The notes beneath the pieces were generated by a model. It worked only from the letters and a program-made list of their open reading frames with translations, had not been told where the DNA came from and did no database searches. A program made the translations under genes and the position numbers. DNA of 16,173 nucleotides from DATKSS01 sp035533335 (GTDB lineage Bacteria > Chloroflexota > Dormibacteria > Dormibacterales > Dormibacteraceae): NCBI GenBank assembly GCA_035533335.1, contig DATLUC010000116.1:1-16173 (forward strand), written 5' to 3'. Shown in pieces: positions 1 to 6,677 of this stretch (position 1 is its first letter; every line of letters begins with the position of its first letter).

Positions 1-625
1 TCCTGAATGGCATGCCGAGCCGTGTGAGCAGGCTCCGCGCCTCATCGTCGGTGCGGGCTGTGGTGACGATCGACACTTCCAGCCCGCGCAGTTTGTCGAT
101 CTTGTCGTAGTCGATCTCCGGGAACATGACCTGCTCCCGCAAGCCGAGCGAGTAGTTGCCGCGGCCATCGAAGCCGTCGGGGCTGACCCCGCGGAAGTCG
201 CGGATGCGCGGCAGCGCGATGTTGAGCAGCTTGTCGAGGAAGTACCACATGCGCCGGCCGCGCAGCGTCGCCTTGATGCCGACCGTCTGGCCCGCGCGCA
301 GCTTGAAAGCCGCGACCGACTTCCGCGCCTTGATCAAAGCCGGCTTCTGGCCGGTGATGATGACGACGTCCCCGACCGCCGCGTCCAGCGCCTTGTCGCT
401 GTCCTTGGCCTCGCCGATGCCGATGTTGACCACGATCTTGGAGAGCCTGGGCACCTCCATCGCGTTCTCGTAGTCGAATTCCTTGGTCATCTGGGGCACT
501 ATCGTGTCGCGGTACGTGATCAGCAGACGCGGCGGCGTCTCCGAGCGCGTGCCCGGACCCTTGTCCGCCTCTGGCCTCTTGGCCTGCTTTTTGTCCTGCT
601 TCGGGGCGACCTTGGCTTTGCTCAC
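1..625 (-). CDS. rplE: Large-subunit ribosomal protein uL5 (L5), 3' end just outside the window
   Basis: uL5 binds 5S rRNA in the central protuberance of the 50S subunit and contacts the P-site tRNA. I read 208 codons without interruption from a GTG at 623-625. The family core begins near residue 34 with the segment LLITYRDTIVPQM, followed by MEVPRLSKIVVNIG (about residues 55-68) and ITGQKPALIKARKSVAAFK (about 94-112), and it ends LGMPFR, so only the last residue or so and the stop are missing. The GTG start overlaps the rplX stop by four bases (GTGA), which fixes the start and suggests translational coupling. The first 33 residues are a Lys/Pro/Ala-rich extension not present in E. coli L5 (179 residues). 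rpsN and rpsH would be expected next, outside the window. Confidence 0.96.
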   Translation of the reverse strand, partial: MSKAKVAPKQDKKQAKRPEADKGPGTRSETPPRLLITYRDTIVPQMTKEFDYENAMEVPRLSKIVVNIGIGEAKDSDKALDAAVGDVVIITGQKPALIKARKSVAAFKLRAGQTVGIKATLRGRRMWYFLDKLLNIALPRIRDFRGVSPDGFDGRGNYSLGLREQVMFPEIDYDKIDKLRGLEVSIVTTARTDDEARSLLTRLGMPFR

Positions 626-1008
626 TGGGCCTCCGTCTTGCGGATGCGCTCGTAGGGCTCGCCGCAGTGGCGGCAGATCAACGCGCGCGCGCCCGATTCG
701 AGCACCGTGTGCTTGGAACGGGTGGGGCGCGAGCACGAAGGACAGACGAGCATCACGTTCGAGTAGTCGAGCGCGGCTTCGAAGTCGACCACGCCGCCCT
801 GGGCCACGCTGACTCCGCCGCGCTGCTGCCCGGCCTTGGTGTGGCGCTTCAGGATGTTGACGCCCTTGACGACGATCTTGTGCTTGTCGGGAATGGTGCG
901 AAGCACCTCGCCCTGCTTGCCCTTGTCCTTGCCGGCTACGACGATCACCGGGTCACCCGGCGCAAGGTCGAGCCAGCGGCGCTTGGGCTGCAGCTTGTTT
1001 CTCAGCAT
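622..1008 (-). CDS. rplX: Large-subunit ribosomal protein uL24 (L24), four-cysteine form
   Basis: uL24 is an early assembly protein that binds the 5' end of 23S rRNA and sits near the exit of the peptide tunnel. The 128-residue product has a KOW motif in its N-terminal half (about residues 16-45, with DPVIVVAGKDKGKQGEV), then the conserved stretch around VKGVNILKRHTK. Two CxxC pairs, Cys89/Cys92 (CPSC) and Cys112/Cys115 (CRHC), form a likely zinc ribbon, the C+ version of this family; many bacteria have lost these cysteines. Length is somewhat above the usual 100-105 residues because of a short charged C-terminus. It lies 6 bp after rplN and overlaps the rplE start by four bases. Confidence 0.97.
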   Translation of the reverse strand: MLRNKLQPKRRWLDLAPGDPVIVVAGKDKGKQGEVLRTIPDKHKIVVKGVNILKRHTKAGQQRGGVSVAQGGVVDFEAALDYSNVMLVCPSCSRPTRSKHTVLESGARALICRHCGEPYERIRKTEAQ

Positions 1009-1014
1009 TTCGGA

Positions 1015-1383
1015 CTACAGGACCTCCGGAGCCAAAGAAATGATCTTCATGAAGTTGCGTTCGCGCAGCTCTCGGGCCACCGGGCCGAAGATGCGCGTGC
1101 CACGCGGGTTGTTGGCGGTGGCAAGCAGCACCGCGGCGTTCTCGTCGAAGCGGATCAGGGACCCGTCGGGACGCTTGAACTCCTTGGTCACCCGCACCAC
1201 GACGGCCTTGACGACCTCACCCTTCTTGACCTGGCCGCCCGGTTGCGCCGACTTGACCGTGGCCGTGATGATGTCGCCCACCGACGCGTACTTGCGGTAG
1301 TGCCCGCCGGCCACGCGGATGCACAGGATCTCTTTGGCTCCTGAGTTGTCCGCGACCTTGAGGCGTGTCTCTTGCTGAATCAA
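1015..1383 (-). CDS. rplN: Large-subunit ribosomal protein uL14 (L14)
   Basis: uL14 binds 23S rRNA at the subunit interface, takes part in an intersubunit bridge, and is the docking site of the silencing factor RsfS. The open frame runs further upstream, but the family begins MIQxxT, which matches the codons TTG-ATT-CAG-CAA-GAG-ACG, so I place the start at the TTG at 1381-1383. An AGG at 1391-1393 lies seven bases upstream as a ribosome site. This gives 122 residues, against 123 in E. coli. Core motifs seen are LKVADNSGAKE, VGDIITATVK, RPDGSLIRFDENAAVLL and GTRIFGPVARELRE. The gap to the rpsQ stop is four bases, and rplX follows after six. Confidence 0.96.
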   Translation of the reverse strand: MIQQETRLKVADNSGAKEILCIRVAGGHYRKYASVGDIITATVKSAQPGGQVKKGEVVKAVVVRVTKEFKRPDGSLIRFDENAAVLLATANNPRGTRIFGPVARELRERNFMKIISLAPEVL

Positions 1384-1387
1384 CTTG

Positions 1388-1672
1388 TTACCTGGCCTTC
1401 TCCACGATCTCGAGGACGCGCCAGCGCTTCTCCTTGGAGATGGGCCGCGTCTCGGCGATGCGGACCAAGTCACCCACGCCGCACTCGTCTTTCTCGTCGT
1501 GGACCTTGAACTTGGTGCGCTGCTGCACGGTCTTGCGGTACAGGCGGTGGGCCTTGGACGTGCCGACCTGGACGATGACCGTCTTGTTCATCTTGTCGGC
1601 GATGACCGTGCCCAGGCGCACCTTGCGCTGGCCCCGCGTCTCGGTCGTCTTCTCTGTGGTCGTATCGCTCAT
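1388..1672 (-). CDS. rpsQ: Small-subunit ribosomal protein uS17 (S17)
   Basis: uS17 is a primary 16S rRNA-binding protein of the 30S body with an OB fold. The product is 94 residues, slightly longer than E. coli S17 (84) because of a Thr/Glu-rich start (about residues 1-12). The fold is recognisable from KVRLGTVIADKMNKTVIVQV (about 17-36), the segment HRLYRKTVQQRTKFKVHDE, and the C-terminal GDLVRIAETRPISKEKRW. The ATG at 1670-1672 overlaps the rpmC stop as ATGA, so translation is probably coupled. The frame ends with TAA at 1388-1390, four bases before rplN. Confidence 0.96.
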   Translation of the reverse strand: MSDTTTEKTTETRGQRKVRLGTVIADKMNKTVIVQVGTSKAHRLYRKTVQQRTKFKVHDEKDECGVGDLVRIAETRPISKEKRWRVLEIVEKAR

Positions 1673-1980
1673 GACTTGTCCTCGGTCTTCTTACGGGTTC
1701 GCTTCGGTTTGGCGGCGGGCGCCTCTTCTTCGAGCGGCTCCGCGACGGCGACCAGCGCCTCTTCGTGGGGTGCCGCAACCGAGGCGACGATCCCGAAGTC
1801 TCGTTCTCGCAGCACGGTCATGATCCGCGCGATGTCATGGCGGACCTTGGAGATCTGGCTCGCGTTCTCGAGCTGGCCGACGGCGTGATTGAACCTGAGC
1901 TCGTAGAGCTCGCGACGCGCCGTCTTGAGGCGCACGCCCAGCTCATCGGCCTCCAGCACTCTCAGGTCGTCGACCTTCAT
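1669..1980 (-). CDS. rpmC: Large-subunit ribosomal protein uL29 (L29) with a charged C-terminal tail
   Basis: uL29 is a small two-helix protein at the rim of the peptide exit tunnel, close to uL23, where trigger factor and the signal recognition particle dock. Residues 1-66 match the family: MKVDDLRVLEADELGVRL, then RRELYELRFNHAVGQLEN (about 22-39) and the helix SKVRHDIARIMTVLRER. The usual protein is about 60-70 residues; this one is 103. The extra C-terminal 37 residues run Ala/Val/Glu first (EPLEEEAPAA) and then strongly basic (KPKRTRKK). The ATG overlaps the rplP stop (ATGA at 1977-1980) and its own stop overlaps the rpsQ start in the same way. Confidence 0.96.
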   Translation of the reverse strand: MKVDDLRVLEADELGVRLKTARRELYELRFNHAVGQLENASQISKVRHDIARIMTVLRERDFGIVASVAAPHEEALVAVAEPLEEEAPAAKPKRTRKKTEDKS

Positions 1981-2408
1981 TGCGAGCCTCCACCGGTGGT
2001 CGACTCGGCGCTGACGAACCTGGTCTTGATCGGCAGCTTCGAGGCGGCCAGCTTCATCGCCTCCTTGGCGACCTGCTGCGTGACGCCGCCCATCTCGAAA
2101 AGCACTCGCCCGGGCTTGATCACGGCGACCCAGCCTTCGGGGTTGCCCTTGCCGGAACCCATCCGAGTCTCGGCCGGCTTCTTGGTGATCGACTTGTCAG
2201 GAAACACCCGGATCCAGATCTGGCCGCCGCGCTTGACGTGGCGGGTCATCGCCCGCCGGGCCGCCTCGATCTGCCGGTTGCTCATCCAGCAGGCCTCCAT
2301 GGCCTGCAGGCCGAAGTCGCCGAACGCCACCGTGGCGCCACGCGTCGCGATGCCGGTGCGCCGGCCGCGGTGCATCTTGCGGTACTTGACTCTCTTGGGG
2401 ATCAGCAT
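1977..2408 (-). CDS. rplP: Large-subunit ribosomal protein uL16 (L16)
   Basis: uL16 binds 23S rRNA near the peptidyl-transferase centre and the A-site tRNA elbow and is among the last proteins to join the 50S subunit. The longest open frame continues upstream through rpsC in another frame, but the family start MLIPKRVKYRKMHRGR is exact at the ATG at 2406-2408. That gives 143 residues, against 136 in E. coli. Further motifs are SNRQIEAARRAMTRHVKRGG and IRVFPDKSITKKPAETRMGSG (split here: IRVFPDKSITKK, then PAETRMGSGKG), followed by VAVIKPGRVLFEMGGV. The start overlaps the rpsC stop by one base (TGATG). Confidence 0.96.
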   Translation of the reverse strand: MLIPKRVKYRKMHRGRRTGIATRGATVAFGDFGLQAMEACWMSNRQIEAARRAMTRHVKRGGQIWIRVFPDKSITKKPAETRMGSGKGNPEGWVAVIKPGRVLFEMGGVTQQVAKEAMKLAASKLPIKTRFVSAESTTGGGSQ

Positions 2409-3391
2409 CAGCTCTTCTTCTTGGGGGTGGTCTTCTTGGCCGGGGCCTTGGTCTCGGACTTGGCTTTCGGCTCCGCCTTGGCGTCGCCTTCCACTTTGGC
2501 CTTGGGCACGGCCTTGGCCCTGGGAGCGGCGGTCGCGCGCACGGCCGGCTTGGTCTTGGCTTCGGTGCTTGCCTCGGCCGAGGCGCCTGCCGCCGGGGGG
2601 CGACGCGGGGCCGCTGTCGGCTCTGCGATCGGCTCGGTGATCCCGGCGCTCATGGTCAGGCCCTGGGGTTCCGCGGCGACCTCTGGGATCTCGGGCTGCG
2701 GCGCGATGACATCCGCGAGCGGCACGGTCTCCTCCACGATGGGCGCCAGGCGGCGCTGGGCCGGCGTGATCTGGTCTTTGTAGATCCAGCACTTGACCCC
2801 GATCGCGCCGAACGTCGTCTTCGCGGTGGCGCGGCCGAACGCGATGTCGGCGCGCAGCGTGTGGAGAGGCACGCGGCCCTCGCGGTCCCATTCGCGGCGC
2901 GCCATCTCGGCTCCGCGCAACCGGCCGCCACAGTAGATCCTCACGCCCTTCGCGCCCGCGCGCATGGTGCGCAGGATCGCCTGCTTCATCGCGCGCTTGT
3001 AGCTGATACGGCGCTCGATCTGCGACGCGATGTTCTCGGCGACGAGCTGCGCGTCGAGCTCCGGCTGCTTGATCTCCTGGATGGAGATGCGGACCCGGTT
3101 GCCGAAACGCTTCTCTAGGTCCTCGCGAAGCTGGTCGACCGACGACCCGCCCTTGCCGATGACGATTCCGGGCTTGGCGGTGTGGATGGTCACCGTGAGC
3201 TGGGCGTTGGAGGAGCGCTCGGTCTCGATCTTCGCGATGCCCGCGTTACGCAGGCGCGCAAGGATGATCCGGCGCATCTCGAGGTCCTCGTGCAGCATCT
3301 TGGTGTAGTCCTTGGGGTTGGCGAACCAATTCGCCTCCCACGGGCGGAACACGCCAAGACGGAATGCGTTCGGATGGACTTTATGACCCAA
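2408..3391 (-). CDS. rpsC: Small-subunit ribosomal protein uS3 (S3) with a long C-terminal tail
   Basis: uS3 lies at the mRNA entry tunnel of the 30S head and takes part in the ribosome's helicase activity. The N-terminal KH domain is clear, with GIVIGKGG at residues 75-82; the C-terminal S3 domain includes GRLRGAEMARREWDREGRVP (about 156-175) and ends near WIYK at 202-205. The start is a TTG at 3389-3391 giving MGHKVHPNAFRLGV, directly abutting the rplV stop; AAGGAG at 3403-3408 lies 11 bases upstream. The protein has 327 residues, about 100 more than usual. The tail (about 207-327) is low complexity, first Pro/Glu/Ala-rich, then Ala/Lys-rich with APAKKTTPKKKS at the end. Confidence 0.97.
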   Translation of the reverse strand: MGHKVHPNAFRLGVFRPWEANWFANPKDYTKMLHEDLEMRRIILARLRNAGIAKIETERSSNAQLTVTIHTAKPGIVIGKGGSSVDQLREDLEKRFGNRVRISIQEIKQPELDAQLVAENIASQIERRISYKRAMKQAILRTMRAGAKGVRIYCGGRLRGAEMARREWDREGRVPLHTLRADIAFGRATAKTTFGAIGVKCWIYKDQITPAQRRLAPIVEETVPLADVIAPQPEIPEVAAEPQGLTMSAGITEPIAEPTAAPRRPPAAGASAEASTEAKTKPAVRATAAPRAKAVPKAKVEGDAKAEPKAKSETKAPAKKTTPKKKS

Positions 3392-3751
3392 CTATTTCTT
3401 GGCTCCTTGCGGTTGGTCTTCGACGACCGCGGTGATGTGGCATGTGCGGTGGAAGAACTCGTGCGCCATGCTCCGGCTCACCGGGCGACGGCGGCGGAAA
3501 GTCGGGCCCTCGTCGATGAGGATCTGCTTCAACACGAGGTCGTCGCGGTTCAGGTTGAAGTTGTGCTCGGCGTTGGCGGCCGCGGACTTGATCGCCTTGG
3601 CGACGTCGCGCGCGGCGTGCTTGGGCGAGAACTCGAGCTGCGCCAACGCGTCGGCGACCCTCATCCCCTTCACCATGTCGGCCACCAGCCGCGCTTTGCG
3701 CGGCGTACGGCGGACAAACCTCTGCACTGCTGAAACTTCCATCGTCGCCAT
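3392..3751 (-). CDS. rplV: Large-subunit ribosomal protein uL22 (L22) with an unusual hairpin
   Basis: uL22 spans the 50S subunit; its long beta-hairpin lines the peptide exit tunnel and is a known site of macrolide-resistance changes. The 119-residue product shows the family N-terminus VRRTPRKARLVADMVKGMRV (residues 13-32) and IKSAAANAEHNF (54-65). The hairpin region, PTFRRRRPVSRSMAHEFFHR (83-102), departs from the usual pattern in which a Lys/Arg-Gly-Arg-Ala turn is followed by basic residues; here Ser-Met-Ala-His-Glu-Phe-Phe stands in its place before TCHITAVV. The start is taken as ATG at 3749-3751; Met4 is a possible alternative. Three bases separate it from rpsS. Confidence 0.95.
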   Translation of the reverse strand: MATMEVSAVQRFVRRTPRKARLVADMVKGMRVADALAQLEFSPKHAARDVAKAIKSAAANAEHNFNLNRDDLVLKQILIDEGPTFRRRRPVSRSMAHEFFHRTCHITAVVEDQPQGAKK

Positions 3752-3754
3752 CTA

Positions 3755-4039
3755 CTACTTGAGTGCCGTCGACTTTTCGGTGTGGGTGCCATGGCCGCGG
3801 AAATGCCGCGTGGGTGCGAACTCGCCCAGCCGGTGGCCGACCATGTTCTCGCTGATGAACACGGGCACGTGCTTGCGACCGTCGTGCACTGCGATGGTGT
3901 GACCGACCATGTCGGGATAGATGACCGAAGCGCGGGCCCAGGTGCGAATCACCTTCTTGTCGCGCGTCAGGTTCATCTTGTCGATCTTTTCCTTGAGGGC
4001 GGGGCTGATGAACGGCCCCTTCTTCAATGAGCGTGACAT
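3755..4039 (-). CDS. rpsS: Small-subunit ribosomal protein uS19 (S19)
   Basis: uS19 sits in the 30S head beside uS13 and contacts the A- and P-site tRNAs region and the intersubunit bridges to the central protuberance. The 94-residue protein has the usual length and sequence throughout: MSRSLKKGPFI at the start, TWARASVIYPDMVGHTIAVH in the middle (about 33-52), and the hallmark VGHRLGEFAPTRHFRGH (about 67-83) towards the end. The ATG at 4037-4039 directly abuts the rplB stop (TAA at 4040-4042) with no gap. The frame ends with TAG at 3755-3757, three bases from the rplV start. Nothing unusual is seen. Confidence 0.97.
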   Translation of the reverse strand: MSRSLKKGPFISPALKEKIDKMNLTRDKKVIRTWARASVIYPDMVGHTIAVHDGRKHVPVFISENMVGHRLGEFAPTRHFRGHGTHTEKSTALK

Positions 4040-4882
4040 TTACTTCTTTCGTCCCTTCTTCTCGCGGCGGCGGATGATCAGCTTGTCCGAGGCCTTCTTC
4101 GGCTTGCGCGTGCGGTAGCCCAGAGCGGGCTTGCCCCACGGAGTCTTGGGGTTGCCGCCGGGCCCGGTCTTGCCCTCGCCACCGCCATGCGGATGGTCGC
4201 GGGGGTTCATGGTCGAGCCGCGGACGGTGGGTCTGACCCCGAGCCAGCGGCTGCGTCCGGCTTTGCCGCCCGACTCGTTCTCGTGCTCGATATTACCGAC
4301 CTGGCCGACTGTGGCCTGGCAGCGAACGTGAATCCGGCGCAGCTCGCCCGACGGCATGCGCACCACGGCGTAGTCGCCTTCCTTGGCCAACAGCTGCGCG
4401 GACGCGCCCGCGGAGCGCACGAGCTGGCCGCCGCGGCCGAGCGTGAGCTCGATGTTGTGGATGGTCGAACCGACCGGGATGTTCGACAGGGGAAGGGCGT
4501 TGCCGATGCGCACCGGCGCCTCCTCTCCGCTCTCGATGGGATCGCCGACCTTGAGGCCGAGCGGCGCGAGGATGTAGCGCTTCTCGCCGTCCTTGTAATG
4601 GATCAGCGCGATGCGTGCGCTTCGGTTGGGGTCGTACTCGATGGTCGCGACCTTGCCCGGCACGCCGTGCTTGTCGCGCTTGAAATCGATCTTGCGGTAC
4701 AGCTTCCGGTAGCCGCCGCCCTGATGCCGCGTGGTGATGCGACCCTGGTTGTTGCGGCCGGCGTGCGTCGGGATGGACTCGAGAAGAGTCTTCTCCGGCT
4801 CATCGGTCGTGATCTCGTCGAAGCCCGAGATGGACATGAAACGTCGGCCTGGGCTGGTCGGCTTGAATTTTCTAAGGGGCAT
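4040..4882 (-). CDS. rplB: Large-subunit ribosomal protein uL2 (L2)
   Basis: uL2 is one of the largest and most conserved 50S proteins; it contacts domain IV of 23S rRNA, supports peptidyl-transferase activity and helps subunit joining. The 280-residue product has normal family length. It begins MPLRKFKPTSPGRR, continues with GRITTRHQGGGYRKLYRKIDF (split: GRITTRHQGGG, YRKLYRKIDF, about 47-67), and carries SRWLGVRPTVRGSTMNP followed by DHPHGGGEG at about 229-237; the His-Pro-His here corresponds to the functionally important His229 region of E. coli L2. The C-terminus is basic (REKKGRKK). It starts three bases after the rplW stop. Confidence 0.97.
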   Translation of the reverse strand: MPLRKFKPTSPGRRFMSISGFDEITTDEPEKTLLESIPTHAGRNNQGRITTRHQGGGYRKLYRKIDFKRDKHGVPGKVATIEYDPNRSARIALIHYKDGEKRYILAPLGLKVGDPIESGEEAPVRIGNALPLSNIPVGSTIHNIELTLGRGGQLVRSAGASAQLLAKEGDYAVVRMPSGELRRIHVRCQATVGQVGNIEHENESGGKAGRSRWLGVRPTVRGSTMNPRDHPHGGGEGKTGPGGNPKTPWGKPALGYRTRKPKKASDKLIIRRREKKGRKK

Positions 4883-4885
4883 CTT

Positions 4886-5200
4886 CTAAACGCTCCCGAA
4901 CAGGCCTTCGATCTTCTGGCCTTCGCCCAGAGTCACGATGGCCTTCTTCCAGTCGGCGGTGTGCCCGATCGAGCCCAGGCGCCGGGCGCTTCGGCGCTTC
5001 TTTCCGCGCATGCTGACGGTGTTCACGTCGCGGACCTTGATGCCCTGTGCCTCGTACTGCTCCTCGAGCGCCTTCTTGATCTCGGTCTTGGAAGCGCGCG
5101 GCGAAACGCGGAACGTGTACCGCCCCTGGGTGTAGAGCATGTAGGTGCGCTCGGTGATGACGGGGCCGATCACGATCTCGGACGCTGAGCGCGTGGTCAT
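4886..5200 (-). CDS. rplW: Large-subunit ribosomal protein uL23 (L23)
   Basis: uL23 sits at the mouth of the peptide exit tunnel and is the main docking site for trigger factor and the signal recognition particle. The 104-residue product has family length. Recognisable parts are IVIGPVITERTYML (about 9-22), the strand YTFRVSPRASKTEIKKALEE (about 28-47) and the rRNA-binding loop with VSMRGKKRR followed by a tract of Arg and Gly; the end is DWKKAIVTLGEGQKIEGL. The ATG at 5198-5200 overlaps the rplD stop (ATGA), so it is probably translated in coupling with rplD. No unusual features. Confidence 0.96.
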   Translation of the reverse strand: MTTRSASEIVIGPVITERTYMLYTQGRYTFRVSPRASKTEIKKALEEQYEAQGIKVRDVNTVSMRGKKRRSARRLGSIGHTADWKKAIVTLGEGQKIEGLFGSV

Positions 5201-6015
5201 TTGGCGTCCTCCTTCTGGCGCGCGCTGAAGTTCTCCTCGAGAAGTTCGATCGACTCCTTGGAGAGCAACAGGTACGTGTGCGTGAAGAGGTCGCGGATGC
5301 TCAGGTTGCGAGCGAGCACGATCGTGGTGTCGGGCAGGTTCTCGAAGGACCGGCTCACGACGTAGTTGGGCGCCGGCAGCACGACCAGGGCGGAGCTGTC
5401 GAAACCGAGCGCCGACATGAGCTCACGGGCCTGCTTGGTCTTGGGCTCGTCGAAGACGAAGCTCTCGATCACGCGGACCTGGCCGTCGATGGCCTTCTGG
5501 CTGAGCGCGGAGCGCAAGGCGAGACGGCGCATCTGCCTCGGCATGCGCTGCGCGTAGCTGCGCGGGTGCGGTCCGAACACGGTGCCACCGCCCTTCATGG
5601 ACGGCTCTCGGATCGATCCATGGCGAGCCCGGCCGGTGCCTTTCTGGCGGTAGGGCTTGGCGCCGCCGCCCGAGACCGCACCGCGAGTCTTGGTGGAGGA
5701 GGTGCCCTGGCGGGCGTTGGCCATCTGGCGGAGGTACGCCTGGTGCATCACGGGCATGTTCGGCGTCTCGGCAAAGATCGCCTCCGGCAGGTCGACCTCG
5801 CCGTTGCGCTCGCCGAGCGCGTCGAAGAAAGGCGCCTGCAGGGGATTGGTCTCCGCCGCCTCGGGCTTGCGACGGACGGCCGTCTTGCGAGCGGCCGGCT
5901 TGCGGGCAGCGGTCTTCCGGGTCGTGGCCTTGGCCGCGGTCCGGGTCGCCGTCTTCGCCTTGCCGGTCGTCTTGGCCGTCGTCTTGGCCGTCGTCTTGCG
6001 CTTGCTCGTAGGCAT
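5197..6015 (-). CDS. rplD: Large-subunit ribosomal protein uL4 (L4) with a basic N-terminal extension
   Basis: uL4 lines the narrowest part of the exit tunnel opposite uL22 and in some bacteria represses its own operon. The core, from about residue 61, is normal: a tunnel-loop region with ARQGTSSTKTRGAVSGGGAK (101-120), KPYRQKGTGRARHGSIR (120-136) and GGGTVFGPHPRSY. The C-terminal half ends with the helices around LLLSKESIELLEEN. The protein has 272 residues, against 201 in E. coli. The extra N-terminal 55-60 residues are almost only Lys, Arg, Ala and Thr, resembling a histone H1 tail, and contain AKTT repeats. The start is the ATG at 6013-6015, which overlaps the rplC stop by one base (TGATG), so the extension appears to be translated. 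No in-frame Met occurs between it and residue 87, which already lies inside the core. Confidence 0.96.
   Translation of the reverse strand: MPTSKRKTTAKTTAKTTGKAKTATRTAAKATTRKTAARKPAARKTAVRRKPEAAETNPLQAPFFDALGERNGEVDLPEAIFAETPNMPVMHQAYLRQMANARQGTSSTKTRGAVSGGGAKPYRQKGTGRARHGSIREPSMKGGGTVFGPHPRSYAQRMPRQMRRLALRSALSQKAIDGQVRVIESFVFDEPKTKQARELMSALGFDSSALVVLPAPNYVVSRSFENLPDTTIVLARNLSIRDLFTHTYLLLSKESIELLEENFSARQKEDAK
5966..5998 (-). repeat. 12-bp tandem repeat, 2.75 copies, inside the rplD extension
   Basis: Two complete 12-base units (plus-strand reading GTCGTCTTGGCC) at 5966-5977 and 5978-5989 are followed by nine bases of a third (5990-5998), with no mismatches. They encode Lys-Thr-Thr-Ala repeats at residues 7-17 of uL4. 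Because the unit is a multiple of three, changes in copy number by slippage would keep the reading frame. Confidence 0.85.
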
Positions 6016-6677
6016 CAGACCTTCCTCGGGTTGGGCTTGCCGGCCGGGCCCTTGACCTTGAGGCGCTTGGTCGACTGGCGGACGAGCACCAGCGCCCCTT
6101 TGGCGCCGGGCACGCCGCCCCGCACCAGGATGAGGTTGCGCTCGGGGTCCACCCGCACGACCTTGTAAGCGCGCGAGGTGGTGCGGACGTTGCCCATCTG
6201 ACCTGACATGCGCACGCCCTTGAACACGCGCGCAGCATCGGTGGCGCCGATGGCGCCGGGCTGGCGGACGTTCATCGAACCGTGCGATTCGGGGCCGCGG
6301 CTGAACTTATGTCGCTTGATCAGGCCCTGGAAACCTTTGCCTTTGGACGTCGCGGTGACGTCGACCAGCTCGCCGGCGGCGAAGATCTCCGCCTTGAGCT
6401 CCTGGCCTGCCTCCAGGCCGTCGTAGCCGCGGATCTCCACCACGTGGCGGTGCGGCTCGAGGCCTGCCTTCTTGAAGACGCCCAGCTCGCCCTGGCTCAG
6501 CTTGCGCTCGGGCACGGAGCCGAACGCGATGCGGGCCGCGGAGTAGCCGTCCTTCTCCTTGGTGCGCAGGCCGAGGACCCGGCACGGGCCGGCTTCGAGC
6601 ACGGTGACCGCCGAGGTCGTGCCGTCGGCGTTGAACAGCTGGGTCATCCCCAGCTTCTTGGCCAGGAGTCCTTTCAA
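6015..6677 (-). CDS. rplC: Large-subunit ribosomal protein uL3 (L3)
   Basis: uL3 is an assembly-initiator protein that binds 23S rRNA and reaches towards the peptidyl-transferase centre with a long loop. The 220-residue product begins MKGLLAKKLGMTQLF, the family N-terminus, so the start is the TTG at 6675-6677. This overlaps the rpsJ stop (TTGA), and only a weak GAG-type ribosome site is seen, which fits coupling to rpsJ. The central loop is present: TATSKGKGFQGLIKRHKF (about 108-125), HGSMNVRQPGAIGATDA and FKGVRMSGQMGN, including the Gln-Pro-Gly segment near the residue methylated by PrmB in E. coli. Length is slightly above the usual 205-210. Confidence 0.96.
   Translation of the reverse strand: MKGLLAKKLGMTQLFNADGTTSAVTVLEAGPCRVLGLRTKEKDGYSAARIAFGSVPERKLSQGELGVFKKAGLEPHRHVVEIRGYDGLEAGQELKAEIFAAGELVDVTATSKGKGFQGLIKRHKFSRGPESHGSMNVRQPGAIGATDAARVFKGVRMSGQMGNVRTTSRAYKVVRVDPERNLILVRGGVPGAKGALVLVRQSTKRLKVKGPAGKPNPRKV

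Noticed and set aside
4187..5188. 333-codon plus-strand frame opposite rplB and rplW
   Set aside because: It is an antisense shadow of two certain ribosomal genes, and its composition is typical of such frames.
5966..5998. CRISPR-like repeat
   Set aside because: It is a 12-bp tandem repeat without spacers inside rplD coding sequence.
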